NCBI RefSeq assembly: GCF_001413955.1
Contig: NZ_LCTZ01000002.1
Coordinates: 1,908,501-1,972,500, forward strand
From: Flagellimonas eckloniae
Lineage (GTDB): Bacteria; Bacteroidota; Bacteroidia; Flavobacteriales; Flavobacteriaceae
Length of the DNA stretch: 64,000 bases
Direction: 5' to 3'
Shown here one piece after another: positions 1 through 8,663 of this stretch. The position numbers and the translations under genes were made by a program. The notes under the pieces are model-generated. The model was given only the letters and a program-made list of their open reading frames with translations. It made no database searches and was not told the DNA's origin. Within the stretch, counting starts at the first letter, position 1; each line of letters opens with the position of its first letter.

Positions 1-185
1 TATTTAAATTTTAAATGGTACTTGCGGTATAATACAGATGCTACCGCTGATGAATCATCCTGATTTTTTTCTTCTTTGAGCTCTTCTAAAGAAACTTTTC
101 CAAATTTAAAATTCTGTCCAAAAGTTAGGTTGGTGCAACATAAAAACAAGACTACAACAAGAGCCCGTTTAGGTGAAAAATTCAT
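1..185 (-). CDS. DUF3857-type secreted protein, N-terminal fragment
   Basis: This is the first 61 codons of a minus-strand gene that runs off the left edge of the window. The ATG is at 185-183. Residues 1-23 form a signal peptide ending in FGQ, a typical flavobacterial cleavage site. The following segment (KVSLEELKE, then DSSAVASVLYR) resembles the start of DUF3857/transglutaminase-like proteins. The next gene upstream (197-2107) belongs to that family, so the two are probably paralogs in one transcription unit with an 11-nt gap. Function is unknown; such proteins are predicted to be periplasmic or surface proteins. The family call rests on a short N-terminus. Confidence 0.6.
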   Translation of the reverse strand, partial: MNFSPKRALVVVLFLCCTNLTFGQNFKFGKVSLEELKEEKNQDDSSAVASVLYRKYHLKFK

Positions 186-196
186 TTGAATGTTTA

Positions 197-2107
197 TTAT
201 TGGTTATTTTTTAGGAGTACAATTTGGGCATTGTCACCGCTTGCAACTTTTTTGAAAAAATCTCGGTACGCTCCGTATTTTTCTTTTGGATACAGTCCAC
301 TTTTCAAAAGCCAACTTCTTCTATAATTTATTAGCCCATTCTCAGAATCATGATCCATTGTTATTTTATAGTGTCCAAATTCGTTCTCAATACTCACGGG
401 AGAAGGAATTGATTCAACCAAATAACCCTCTGGAAGCTGCACCTCAAACTCATCTTCATCTAAAAAGCCCCTTTGAACCTCCACAGCCTGCTTTCTGCTT
501 CTGTAACGATTAGGAACATAATCATTATTATTAAAAGCATTTATTTTAAATAATATTCTATTGTTCGTTTTGCTTGTATAATTGGTTGCCGAAACTTTAA
601 TCCTTTCTGTAAAAACTATACTGTCCTTATCATTTGAAAACTGATATTCTTCAATATTTAGATTATTTATGTTATCCCAATAATCCTTATAATGTTCTAT
701 CACATCATCCTTTGATTGTTCTTCTATGCGAAAATGTTGGTTGTATTGCGTTCCTTTAGTTTTTATGGAAACCTCGCCCGAAATACTCCCATCATCCTTT
801 AAATTATAGGTTGCTACAGTTTTTTGGTGGTTTTGTCCGTTTAAATAGGATACCGTTTTGATAATCTCCCCTCCTTCTGGTTTTACGACTAACGCTAGCC
901 TATCATCCGTAAACTCACCTGCAAAGCCAAATGGAATAATTTGCGAAGTACAATCCACCCAATAATACTGGTCATTGTAGGGTATCGCCAATATGGCATG
1001 ATTCCCCTGTAATGCCGAAAATTCAGAATCAAAATCAATCTTTTGGTTTCCAGCCTGTATCACGGTGTAATATGATGTTACACCCACTGCATTCAACAAC
1101 GCATGCATATAATTTGAAAGTCCTTTGCAATCTCCATACTTTACGTTATCTACATCTATGGCACTGATAGGCTCCCATCCGCCAATTCCAACCTGGACAC
1201 TGATATATCTTGTATTGTCTTGAACATATTTATAAATAACCCTTGCTTTTTCAAGGTCATCCGTAATGCCCTTGACCAAATTCTTTGCTTTGGCAACTGT
1301 TGCCTCACTTAAAATAGCTCTATCTTTAAGCAGTGCATTGTTAATCCAAACACCCATCTCATTCCAATTATTGACCCTAGCTTCTTCTCCTTTGAGATTA
1401 AACTTTTTCATTCTTAAAGACAATCTAGGTACAATATCACGAAAAGAAGGGCTATAAGACTCTGACTTGATTGCGTTTATATTTTCCGCTTTGTATATAA
1501 TTTTTCCCTCTTCAACTATTTTGTCTACAGAGATACCGTCCAAATTGAACTCCTTAACATCTGGCTTAAGTTCTGGTGTCGCATACAAAACTTCAAAATA
1601 ACTTTTTTCTACACTTACCATATAATTGGATAAAAAATACCAAGGTGGAAAAAAACCAGTATCTGAAGTTTCAATGGTATACGATTCGGCTATAGTATAT
1701 GGATACGATGTAGGCGTATATTCATGGTATAAAAGTCGACTGTCATTATATAACGAAATACCATCAGCAGCATTCACATCTTGAAAATCCTTCTTTTTAA
1801 TGTGCTCTATTTCCTTACCTGTCTGATTATAAACATAGACATCTAAACTTTTAATTTTTTTTTCCTTGTCATAACCTACCCTTGTTAAACTATGCCTATT
1901 GCCTTTTTCGTTTAAAACAGTGATAACCTGATTAACGGTATACACCATTTTATCTGTAGCCAAAACATTAATTTTCATCTCATCCAAACGAACAACTGCG
2001 TTCGCATTATCCGTTAAAGATTTATCAATTAAAAGAGCTTGATATTGAGACTCTACATGGGAAATTGAAAGTGTAAATAAGAAACTGAAAATAAAGAGTG
2101 AGCGCAT
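197..2107 (-). CDS. DUF3857 domain-containing transglutaminase-like protein
   Basis: A 636-aa exported protein. I chose the ATG at 2107 because it opens a standard signal peptide (MRSLFIFSF, ending near VESQ); the open frame extends 12 codons upstream only to a TTG. An N-terminal DUF3857 beta domain is followed by a transglutaminase-like core with a recognisable Cys-His-Asp set: C327 in KYGDCKG, H370 in GNHAIL and D385 in YYWVDCTS. The C-terminal ~200 residues look like a further beta-rich domain. Family members are common in Bacteroidota, often as paralogous neighbours, and their substrates are unknown. The gene sits 11 nt before the partial homolog at the window edge, which suggests co-transcription. 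Confidence 0.8.
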   Translation of the reverse strand: MRSLFIFSFLFTLSISHVESQYQALLIDKSLTDNANAVVRLDEMKINVLATDKMVYTVNQVITVLNEKGNRHSLTRVGYDKEKKIKSLDVYVYNQTGKEIEHIKKKDFQDVNAADGISLYNDSRLLYHEYTPTSYPYTIAESYTIETSDTGFFPPWYFLSNYMVSVEKSYFEVLYATPELKPDVKEFNLDGISVDKIVEEGKIIYKAENINAIKSESYSPSFRDIVPRLSLRMKKFNLKGEEARVNNWNEMGVWINNALLKDRAILSEATVAKAKNLVKGITDDLEKARVIYKYVQDNTRYISVQVGIGGWEPISAIDVDNVKYGDCKGLSNYMHALLNAVGVTSYYTVIQAGNQKIDFDSEFSALQGNHAILAIPYNDQYYWVDCTSQIIPFGFAGEFTDDRLALVVKPEGGEIIKTVSYLNGQNHQKTVATYNLKDDGSISGEVSIKTKGTQYNQHFRIEEQSKDDVIEHYKDYWDNINNLNIEEYQFSNDKDSIVFTERIKVSATNYTSKTNNRILFKINAFNNNDYVPNRYRSRKQAVEVQRGFLDEDEFEVQLPEGYLVESIPSPVSIENEFGHYKITMDHDSENGLINYRRSWLLKSGLYPKEKYGAYRDFFKKVASGDNAQIVLLKNNQ

Positions 2108-2187
2108 TGGTTGGGTTGGTTGTAAATTCACAACGCAAAACAACAGAATTTCTTACAAGCTACATAAAATAACCCGATAAAAAGAAC

Positions 2188-2640
2188 TTATTCTCGATTT
2201 TTGGTGTCCATTAATATAGTCACGGGGCCATCATTTAATAGGTCAACTTTCATATCAGCACCAAAAATTCCTGTTCCTACTTTTTTCTCTAAATCATTTT
2301 CAATTTGTAAGACGAATTTTTCATATAAAGGGATTGCTATATCAGGTTTTGCCGCTTTTATGTAGGAAGGTCGGTTACCCTTTTTGGTCTGGGCATGCAA
2401 TGTAAACTGACTTACCACAATGAGATTTCCATCAACATCCAAGACAGAACGATTCATAACTCCTTCTTCGTCATTAAAAATGCGAAGGTTGACTATCTTG
2501 TTAGACAACCATTCAATATCTTCTTTGGTATCGGCATCTTCAATTCCCAAAAATACAAGCAGGCCTTTTTCTATACTTGAAATAATTTCATGATCTACCG
2601 TTACACTTGCCCTAGAAACCCTTTGTATTACAGCTCTCAA
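2188..2640 (-). CDS. dtd: D-aminoacyl-tRNA deacylase
   Basis: A 150-aa protein matching Dtd over its full usual length. It hydrolyses D-aminoacyl-tRNA (and Gly-tRNA-Ala) in the cytoplasm, so D-amino acids are recycled away from translation. The family signatures are present: MRAVIQRV at the N-terminus, SQFTLHA near residue 80 and the C-terminal NDGPVTI motif carrying the Gly-Pro cross-subunit selectivity element. The start is a TTG at 2640-2638. No upstream alternative exists, because the rsgA stop codon TAG lies immediately before it in the same reading frame. Translation is probably coupled to rsgA termination. Confidence 0.93.
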   Translation of the reverse strand: MRAVIQRVSRASVTVDHEIISSIEKGLLVFLGIEDADTKEDIEWLSNKIVNLRIFNDEEGVMNRSVLDVDGNLIVVSQFTLHAQTKKGNRPSYIKAAKPDIAIPLYEKFVLQIENDLEKKVGTGIFGADMKVDLLNDGPVTILMDTKNRE

Positions 2641-3591
2641 CTATCTTTCTTTATAAATATCAATCCTATAGTTCTCTTCTTCCCCGGTTATCATTTGCAC
2701 GTAACTGCGATATCTGCTCCATGAGATTTCATTATTTTCCAAAGCGTCTTTAATGGCACATTTGGGTTCATCCAAGTGTAAACAATTATTGAATTTACAA
2801 TTGGGTTTTAATCGAAAGAATTCCGGGAAATAATCACCTATTTCCTCTTTTTCCATATCTACAATTCCAAAGCCTTTTATTCCAGGGGTATCTATAATCC
2901 GTGCATCAAAGGACAAATCATACATTTCTGCAAAAGTTGTTGTGTGCTGACCTTGTAAATGCTGATCAGAAATTTGGGCCGTTTTTAATTTGAGTCCTGG
3001 TTCCAGGGCATTGACCAAAGTAGATTTTCCCACACCTGAATGCCCTGCAAACATGCTTGTCTTATCTATCATCATTTCTTTAACTAAATGGACGTTGTCC
3101 CCTTCTTTTGCAGCAATCTCAATACACGTATATCCAATTTCTTGATACAATTGAACCAAGTAATTTACTTCAACCATTTCTTCCGGATCATAGACATCCA
3201 TCTTATTGAATAGAAGCACAACCGGAATTTCATAGGCTTCGGCCGTAACCAAAAAACGATCTATAAAACTGGTGAAAGTTGGCGGATTGTTCAAAGTAAC
3301 CAATAAAAAGACTTGATCTAAATTGGCTGCAATAATATGGGTCTGTTTGGATAAATTTACCGACTTGCGAATGATATAATTCTTTCTTTCTACTATCCCG
3401 GAAATAACGGCAACTGTTTCATCTCCAATCTCCTCAAGTTCAAAAATCACCTTATCTCCAACAGAAACCGGATTGGTACTTTTAATTCCTTTAATACGGA
3501 ACTTTCCCTTTATACGGCATTCATAAAAACTACCTTCCTCCGACTTAACAGTATACCAGCTTCCAGTAGATTTATAAACAGTTCCTTTCAC
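2641..3591 (-). CDS. rsgA: ribosome small subunit-dependent GTPase A
   Basis: A 316-aa circularly permuted GTPase that assists late 30S subunit maturation. The N-terminal OB-fold region (residues 1-70) is followed by the GTPase motifs in permuted order: G4 (FNKMD), then the P-loop GHSGVGKST, then G3 (DTPGIKGF). A C-terminal zinc-binding cluster reads CKFNNCLH...KC. The start is a GTG at 3591-3589 and length is normal for the family. The TAG stop directly abuts the TTG start of dtd in the same frame. The divergent neighbour at 3688 leaves a 96-nt shared upstream region. Confidence 0.94.
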   Translation of the reverse strand: MKGTVYKSTGSWYTVKSEEGSFYECRIKGKFRIKGIKSTNPVSVGDKVIFELEEIGDETVAVISGIVERKNYIIRKSVNLSKQTHIIAANLDQVFLLVTLNNPPTFTSFIDRFLVTAEAYEIPVVLLFNKMDVYDPEEMVEVNYLVQLYQEIGYTCIEIAAKEGDNVHLVKEMMIDKTSMFAGHSGVGKSTLVNALEPGLKLKTAQISDQHLQGQHTTTFAEMYDLSFDARIIDTPGIKGFGIVDMEKEEIGDYFPEFFRLKPNCKFNNCLHLDEPKCAIKDALENNEISWSRYRSYVQMITGEEENYRIDIYKER

Positions 3592-3687
3592 AATTTGTTA
3601 ATATTTTCACTGCAAAGAAACAATAATCCTATAATTGATTCGTATTATGTTGTTAAACAGTTTAATTATTAACCAATCACAATCATT

Positions 3688-4128
3688 ATGAAAAAAATCT
3701 TTTTTATCGCAGTAATAGCCCTAGCTGCAACATTTGAAATGAATGCACAACAGTTTAAGGTTATTACCAGTGTAGAATCCATTGTGCCCAACGGCCTTGG
3801 ACGTTCCAGAATTGTAAATGCTCTGGAAGATAAAGATTACAGGGAATATACCAGTGTTCAAACCGATGAGGACAATACACGGAACAAATCTAAAAGAGGC
3901 GAAATCCGTGTAAAGAATTTTGAAGAAACCAAATTATTGAACTTTTACAATATTGGTGGTATCCGTTTTCAAAACATTGCTGCCAATGATGCTTTGATCA
4001 CTTCAATGATCAATGACATGGTGGCCAATGGATGGGAACTAGCTTTTGTAAATAGCGCCGTTGAAAGTGAAGGCGGTAAAGGCGATGGTCAGGGAATCTT
4101 TATTACTCGATACATCTTTAAAAAGTAA
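3688..4128 (+). CDS. secreted 146-aa protein, tandem copy 1
   Basis: A small exported protein with a signal peptide (MKKIFFIAVIALAA, ending near MNAQQ) and a mature part of ~125 residues, beginning FKVITSVESIVPNGLGRSR. The C-terminal half (VANGWELAFVNSAVE...ITRYIFKK) resembles DUF4177-like small beta proteins, where a 'GWEL' motif is typical, but I do not recognise a functional family. It is nearly identical over its mature part to the next gene at 4246, so this is a recent tandem duplication. The signal peptides differ far more than the mature proteins. The gene is closed by its own terminator at 4153-4181. Confidence 0.8.
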   Translation: MKKIFFIAVIALAATFEMNAQQFKVITSVESIVPNGLGRSRIVNALEDKDYREYTSVQTDEDNTRNKSKRGEIRVKNFEETKLLNFYNIGGIRFQNIAANDALITSMINDMVANGWELAFVNSAVESEGGKGDGQGIFITRYIFKK

Positions 4129-4152
4129 ACTCCTTATTTTAATAATACAAGA

Positions 4153-4181
4153 GCCCTTTGAATCATCAAAGGGCTTTTTTT
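4153..4181 (+). terminator. intrinsic terminator after tandem copy 1
   Basis: An 8-bp stem GCCCTTTG / CAAAGGGC with an AATCAT loop, followed by a run of T. The same hairpin and loop recur after copy 2 at 4710-4736. Confidence 0.85.
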
Positions 4182-4245
4182 ATATGCCTTATGCAACCTT
4201 TTGATCTTCATACTTGTCTTTCAGATATCATAAAGAAAAATAATC

Positions 4246-4686
4246 ATGAAGAAATTTTTATTAGTTGTAAGTTTAGCGTTGACAATGAATTTTGGTCTAA
4301 GCGCACAAGAGTATAAAGTAATTACCAGCGTAGAATCCATTGTACCTAACGGTCTTGGACGTTCCAGAATTGTAAACGCTCTGGAGGATAAAGATTACAG
4401 GGAATATACCAGTGTACAAACAGAGGATGACAATACACGGAACAAATCGAAAAGAGGGAAAATCAGGGTAAAGAATTTTGAAGAAACCAAACTGTTGAAC
4501 TTTTTCAACATTGGTGGAATACGTTTTCAGAATATTGCAGCCAACGACGCCATTCTATCGTCGATGATCAACGACATGGTTACCAACGGTTGGGAATTGG
4601 CCTTTGTTAGTAGTGCGGTTGAAAGTGATGGAGGCGAAGGTGATGGTCAAGGTATTTTTATTACCCGATACATCTTTAAAAAGTAA
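4246..4686 (+). CDS. secreted 146-aa protein, tandem copy 2
   Basis: Tandem paralog of the gene at 3688, with the same length (146 aa), the same mature sequence apart from a handful of substitutions, and a different signal peptide (MKKFLLVVSLALTM...GLSAQE). Examples of differences are TDEDN versus TEDDN, KRGE versus KRGK and FYNIGG versus FFNIGG. Each copy has its own terminator, so each may be independently transcribed. Function is unknown. Conservation of the mature domain next to divergence of the export signal and of the 117-nt spacer suggests selection on, or gene conversion of, the mature region. Confidence 0.8.
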   Translation: MKKFLLVVSLALTMNFGLSAQEYKVITSVESIVPNGLGRSRIVNALEDKDYREYTSVQTEDDNTRNKSKRGKIRVKNFEETKLLNFFNIGGIRFQNIAANDAILSSMINDMVTNGWELAFVSSAVESDGGEGDGQGIFITRYIFKK

Positions 4687-4709
4687 ACTCCTTATTTTTT
4701 AATACAAAA

Positions 4710-4736
4710 GCCCTTTGAATCATCAAAGGGCTTTTT
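4710..4736 (+). terminator. intrinsic terminator after tandem copy 2
   Basis: Same 8-bp GCCCTTTG / CAAAGGGC stem and AATCAT loop as the terminator after copy 1, followed by five T. The terminator was duplicated together with the gene. Confidence 0.85.
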
Positions 4737-4757
4737 ATTTTCTTGAGAAACTGGGGT

Positions 4758-5432
4758 TTAATCAACCATGTATACTCTTCCGCCTACAAAGGTGTTTTTA
4801 TTTACCTTTTTGGGCTTACCGTAAACATGGACATCTCCTCCCGCTTTTACATTGATATCTACCTGTTCTGATGCAAAAACATCGGCTTCACCACCAGCAG
4901 AAATTTTAACATCGGTGGTTGCCGTTCTTAAATCCCTACCTTCAAAAATTCCACCCGTATTCAAAACTATGCTTTGGTTTTTAGCCAACCCCTGAGCTTC
5001 CACAATTCCTCCCGTAACCGCTCTTATTTCGGCAAAATCAACGTCCATTCCAATATGGATTTTTGCACCTTCTTGTGCCCTAAGCTTAATCCTATTTTTT
5101 TTCACCATTTCATTACATGTTATTCTTGCACCTTCATTTGCATCTATGACATCAAGATTGGTATAATACACCTCAATAAATGTATCCTCTCCTGTAAATT
5201 TTTTATCCAGCTGCATACGTAATTTTAAAACCCCATCCTTATTTGCCCATTGAATATCATCAACGTTTCTTCCCTTAATTAAAATTTTATCTTCATCTGA
5301 CTGAATTAAATTCACTTCGATTAAATCAAAAACTTTTATCTCATAAAAGTCACCAACTTCAGTATCAATTATGCGTTGGGAAAATATAACCGTTGAAATC
5401 AAAAAAAGTCCTAGTGTAAATATTTTTTTCAT
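4758..5432 (-). CDS. DUF2807 (GIN domain) secreted protein
   Basis: A 224-aa exported protein with a signal peptide (MKKIFTLGLFLISTVIFSQ). The mature part is a run of short beta strands ending in a Gly-rich series (VKISAGGEADVFAS, DINVKAGGDVHVYGKP). That is the right-handed beta-helix-like pattern of DUF2807, the 'putative auto-transporter adhesin, head GIN domain'. Family members are cell-envelope proteins of unknown role. A second DUF2807 protein, a lipoprotein, lies at 14980. The gene is convergent with the tandem pair and is separated from it by the terminator at 4710. Confidence 0.8.
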   Translation of the reverse strand: MKKIFTLGLFLISTVIFSQRIIDTEVGDFYEIKVFDLIEVNLIQSDEDKILIKGRNVDDIQWANKDGVLKLRMQLDKKFTGEDTFIEVYYTNLDVIDANEGARITCNEMVKKNRIKLRAQEGAKIHIGMDVDFAEIRAVTGGIVEAQGLAKNQSIVLNTGGIFEGRDLRTATTDVKISAGGEADVFASEQVDINVKAGGDVHVYGKPKKVNKNTFVGGRVYMVD

Positions 5433-5490
5433 GATAGTATTTTTTACTCCTTAAAGATGGCCCTTTTATAAAATTGTTACACTTATAAAC

Positions 5491-5541
5491 AAAAAATGCC
5501 ATTTTAAACAAGGAGATTTATCTCCAAGCCCAAAATGACAT
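5491..5541 (-). terminator. probable terminator of the aromatic operon
   Basis: Read on the minus strand just after the DAHP synthase stop codon: an outer stem ATGnCATTTT / AAAATGnCAT encloses an inner hairpin GGAGA / TCTCC and is followed by a run of six T. Both stems are short, but the position is right for the end of the pheA-aroG operon. Confidence 0.5.
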
Positions 5542-5564
5542 TGTTATTAACTATTCGAAGCGGA

Positions 5565-6647
5565 TTATGAGTTGATAATCTTCTCTTGGTGATTAATGGA
5601 TTCTTGATGAACCGCTTTGAACATGCGCAAAACAAATTCTTCACTCAATCCTTTGGACTCTCCTTCAAGAATCATAGCTCCCAATATTTGGTTCCATCTG
5701 TTTGATTGAAGTACCGCAACATTTTTTTGTTTTTTCAACGCGCCAATACCATCGGAAATTTTCATCCGCTTCCCCAAAGTATCAATTAATTGACTATCAA
5801 TTACATCAATCTGGGCCCTCAGGTTACTTAGCTTGGCATTGTATTCCGCTTCTTCGTCCGTTTCTTTACGAATTTTTAAATCTTTCATAATCTGAACCAG
5901 TTTTTCTGGAGTTACTTGTTGTGCAGCGTCACTCCAAGCATTGTCAGGATCAAAATGTGTTTCTATCATTAGGCCATCAAAATTCAAATCTAAAGCCGTT
6001 TGCGAAACATCAAAAATCATATCGCGTTTACCGGTAATATGCGAAGGGTCACTGATCAGTGGTAAATCTGGAAATCTGTTTTGAAATTCAATAGCCAACT
6101 GCCATTCTGGAATATTTCGGTATTTGGTTTTTTCATAGGTAGAAAAACCTCTGTGAATGGCACCCAATTTTTTAATTCCAGCGGTATGCAATCGTTCTAT
6201 ACCTCCCAACCATAAAGATAAATCTGGGTTAACAGGGTTCTTTACCAATACTATTTTGTCGGTTCCTTCCAAAGCATCTGCCAATTCTTGCATTATAAAA
6301 GGACTCACCGTGGAGCGTGCCCCAATCCATAACAAATCTATATCGTGCTCCAATGCCAAATCTACATGGGCTTTATTTGCTACTTCTGTGGCAGTTTTTA
6401 AGCCCGTTTCTTCTTTGACCCGCTGTAACCATTTTAGACCAAGTGCACCAACTCCCTCAAAATTACCTGGGCGGGTTCTTGGTTTCCATATGCCCGCACG
6501 GTAATAATTAACATCGGTATCCTTTAATTCGTGTGCAATTTTTAATACTTGGTCTTCTGTCTCCGCACTACATGGTCCTGCTATTACCAAAGGATGTGGC
6601 AAAGCCATATCATTTAACCATGTTCTCATTTCTTTTGAATTTTCCAT
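5565..6647 (-). CDS. bifunctional DAHP synthase / chorismate mutase
   Basis: A 360-aa fusion. Residues ~15-265 are a type I-beta (KDPG aldolase-like) 3-deoxy-7-phosphoheptulonate synthase with the motifs VIAGPCSAE, YRAGIWKPRTRPG and the metal/substrate region SDPSHITGKRD. Residues ~275-350 form an all-helical AroQ-type chorismate mutase (LSNLRAQIDVIDSQLI...KKQKNVAVLQ). It thus supplies the first shikimate-pathway step and the chorismate-to-prephenate step. In fusions of this type the mutase domain can also act as an allosteric sensor for the synthase; this is known from related enzymes and not shown here. It is the last gene of the operon, 9 nt after tyrA. Confidence 0.92.
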   Translation of the reverse strand: MENSKEMRTWLNDMALPHPLVIAGPCSAETEDQVLKIAHELKDTDVNYYRAGIWKPRTRPGNFEGVGALGLKWLQRVKEETGLKTATEVANKAHVDLALEHDIDLLWIGARSTVSPFIMQELADALEGTDKIVLVKNPVNPDLSLWLGGIERLHTAGIKKLGAIHRGFSTYEKTKYRNIPEWQLAIEFQNRFPDLPLISDPSHITGKRDMIFDVSQTALDLNFDGLMIETHFDPDNAWSDAAQQVTPEKLVQIMKDLKIRKETDEEAEYNAKLSNLRAQIDVIDSQLIDTLGKRMKISDGIGALKKQKNVAVLQSNRWNQILGAMILEGESKGLSEEFVLRMFKAVHQESINHQEKIINS

Positions 6648-6656
6648 AGATATGCT

Positions 6657-7517
6657 CTAATTTTTCGTAAGTGGTATTCCGTTTAATATTTGTTTTATTT
6701 TATTGGTATTATTCATTTCGTTGTAGATTCCTTCAAAATCATTCGCTTCTATCATTTTTTTGAAGGACTCCAAATTTTGGATGTACTCTTGTAATGTTTC
6801 AACTACATTTTCTCTATTCTGCTCAAAAATGGGCGTCCACATATCAGGAGAGCTTTTTGCCAACCGCACGGTACTCTCAAAACCACTCCCCGCCATGTCA
6901 AAAATATCACGCTCATTTTTTTCTTTCTCAATTACAGTCTTTCCCAACATAAATGAACTGATATGTGATAAATGGGATACATATGCTATATGCTTATCAT
7001 GTGCATCCGGTTTCATATAGCGGATTCGCATTCCCATTTTTTGAAATAATTCCAATGCCTTTTCTTGAAGTTTAAAAGCAGTTTCCTCTACCTCGCAGAT
7101 AATATTGGTCTTTCCTTCATACAATCTATTAATTGCTGCTGAAGGACCTGAAAATTCCGTTCCTGCTATTGGGTGGCATGCCAAAAAGTTTCTACGTTTT
7201 GGGTGATTTGCAACAGCTTGGCAAATGAGTCTTTTTGTAGAGCCCGCATCAATCACCACAGTCTCATCTCCAACTTTATCTAGAATATTGGGCAATTCTT
7301 GAACTAAAACATCAACAGGAATACTTACGATCACTATGTCCGCATTGGTCAAAGATTCATTGTCCGCCTTTTGGTCAACAATGCCCAAGTTTATGGCTTC
7401 ATCCAGATGGGAATCATTTTTATCCATTCCCCAAATAGATGCCTCGCTATATAATTTCTTGATATCCTTTGCGAAGGAACCTCCTATCAACCCAATACCA
7501 ATGACAACTACTTTCAT
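6657..7517 (-). CDS. tyrA: prephenate dehydrogenase
   Basis: A 286-aa NAD(P)-dependent enzyme that oxidatively decarboxylates prephenate to 4-hydroxyphenylpyruvate on the tyrosine branch. The N-terminal Rossmann motif is GIGLIGGSFAKD. The conserved HPIAGTEFSGP segment (about residues 118-128) carries the catalytic His region. The C-terminal half is the helical dimerisation domain. No ACT domain is present, so feedback must come through other proteins or through the operon attenuator. It lies 3 nt after the aminotransferase gene and 9 nt before the DAHP synthase. Confidence 0.93.
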   Translation of the reverse strand: MKVVVIGIGLIGGSFAKDIKKLYSEASIWGMDKNDSHLDEAINLGIVDQKADNESLTNADIVIVSIPVDVLVQELPNILDKVGDETVVIDAGSTKRLICQAVANHPKRRNFLACHPIAGTEFSGPSAAINRLYEGKTNIICEVEETAFKLQEKALELFQKMGMRIRYMKPDAHDKHIAYVSHLSHISSFMLGKTVIEKEKNERDIFDMAGSGFESTVRLAKSSPDMWTPIFEQNRENVVETLQEYIQNLESFKKMIEANDFEGIYNEMNNTNKIKQILNGIPLTKN

Positions 7518-7520
7518 CTT

Positions 7521-8663
7521 TTAAAATCTTTGGATGGCCTCTTTAATTTTTTCTTCTTTTACACAAAGTGAAAAGCGAATATAACCTTCCCCATTGCTTC
7601 CAAAAATGGTTCCAGGCGCTATGAAAATGTTTTTCTCGTATAATAATTCGTCAATAAACTTTTCTGAGGTCTTGGCCCCTTTTGGCAATTTTGCCCAAAC
7701 AAACATACCTGCAGTATTGTCATCATAAGTTGCTCCAATCTTATCAACCAGTTCAAACATAAGTTCTCTCCTGCGTTCATAAACCTCATCTAAATCATTG
7801 AACCAATCCGAACCACTTTGTAAGGCAGTTATTGCTCCTTTCTGGATTCCATAAAACATACCGGAATCCATATTGCTCTTTATTTTCAAAACTGCTGTAA
7901 TATGCTCTGCACTTCCCAATACCATTCCTACGCGCCACCCTGCCATATTAAAGGTTTTGCTCAACGAATTCAACTCCAATGCCACTTCTTTTGCTCCTTC
8001 CACTTGCAAAATACTGGTTGGATTATCGTTCAAAACAAAACTATATGGGTTATCATTGATTATCAGTACGTCATTGGCTTTTGCAAATGCAATGAGCTCC
8101 TGCATTTTGGCTTCATTGATTCTGGCTCCGGTAGGCATGTTGGGATAACTTATCCACATTAGTTTTACCCTTGATAGATCCATTTGCTTCAATGCGTTCA
8201 TATCTGGAAGCCAACCGTTCTCTGCAGTTAAATCATACATTACCGGTTTTGCACCTACTAAATTTGTTACCGAGGTATATGTGGGATAGCCAGGATTGGG
8301 TATCAAAACCTCATCACCAACATTTAAAAAAGCCAAACTTATATGCATAATGCCTTCCTTTGAACCCATAAGTGGCAGAAGTTCATTGGTAGGATTCACA
8401 TGCACATTAAAACGTGATCCATAAAAATCTGCCATCGCTTTACGAAGTTCAGGTAAGCCCTGATAACTTTGGTATTGGTGCGCCTTACTATCTTCCAATA
8501 CATTCTGCAAAGTACTGATTGCCTCTTTTGATGGTGGCAAATCAGGACTACCAATGCCCATATTGATAATGGGTCTACCTTCATCCATAAGGCTACGTAC
8601 TTCCCTTAGTTTTTTTGAGAAGTAGTATTCTTGAACCGACTGTAATCTATCTGCAGCAATCAT
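7521..8663 (-). CDS. PLP-dependent class I/II aminotransferase (aromatic/aspartate type)
   Basis: A 380-aa fold-type I aminotransferase with the internal-aldimine Lys236 in SLSKTFNMAGWRVG, the cofactor-binding D204 in NDNPYSF and a C-terminal Arg region (GYIRFSLCV) for the substrate carboxylate. Its position between pheA and tyrA implies that it makes phenylalanine and tyrosine from the phenylpyruvates by transamination. A role on prephenate (arogenate route) or as a broader aspartate aminotransferase cannot be excluded from sequence. The start codon overlaps the pheA stop by one base (TAATG), which suggests translational coupling. Confidence 0.85.
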   Translation of the reverse strand: MIAADRLQSVQEYYFSKKLREVRSLMDEGRPIINMGIGSPDLPPSKEAISTLQNVLEDSKAHQYQSYQGLPELRKAMADFYGSRFNVHVNPTNELLPLMGSKEGIMHISLAFLNVGDEVLIPNPGYPTYTSVTNLVGAKPVMYDLTAENGWLPDMNALKQMDLSRVKLMWISYPNMPTGARINEAKMQELIAFAKANDVLIINDNPYSFVLNDNPTSILQVEGAKEVALELNSLSKTFNMAGWRVGMVLGSAEHITAVLKIKSNMDSGMFYGIQKGAITALQSGSDWFNDLDEVYERRRELMFELVDKIGATYDDNTAGMFVWAKLPKGAKTSEKFIDELLYEKNIFIAPGTIFGSNGEGYIRFSLCVKEEKIKEAIQRF

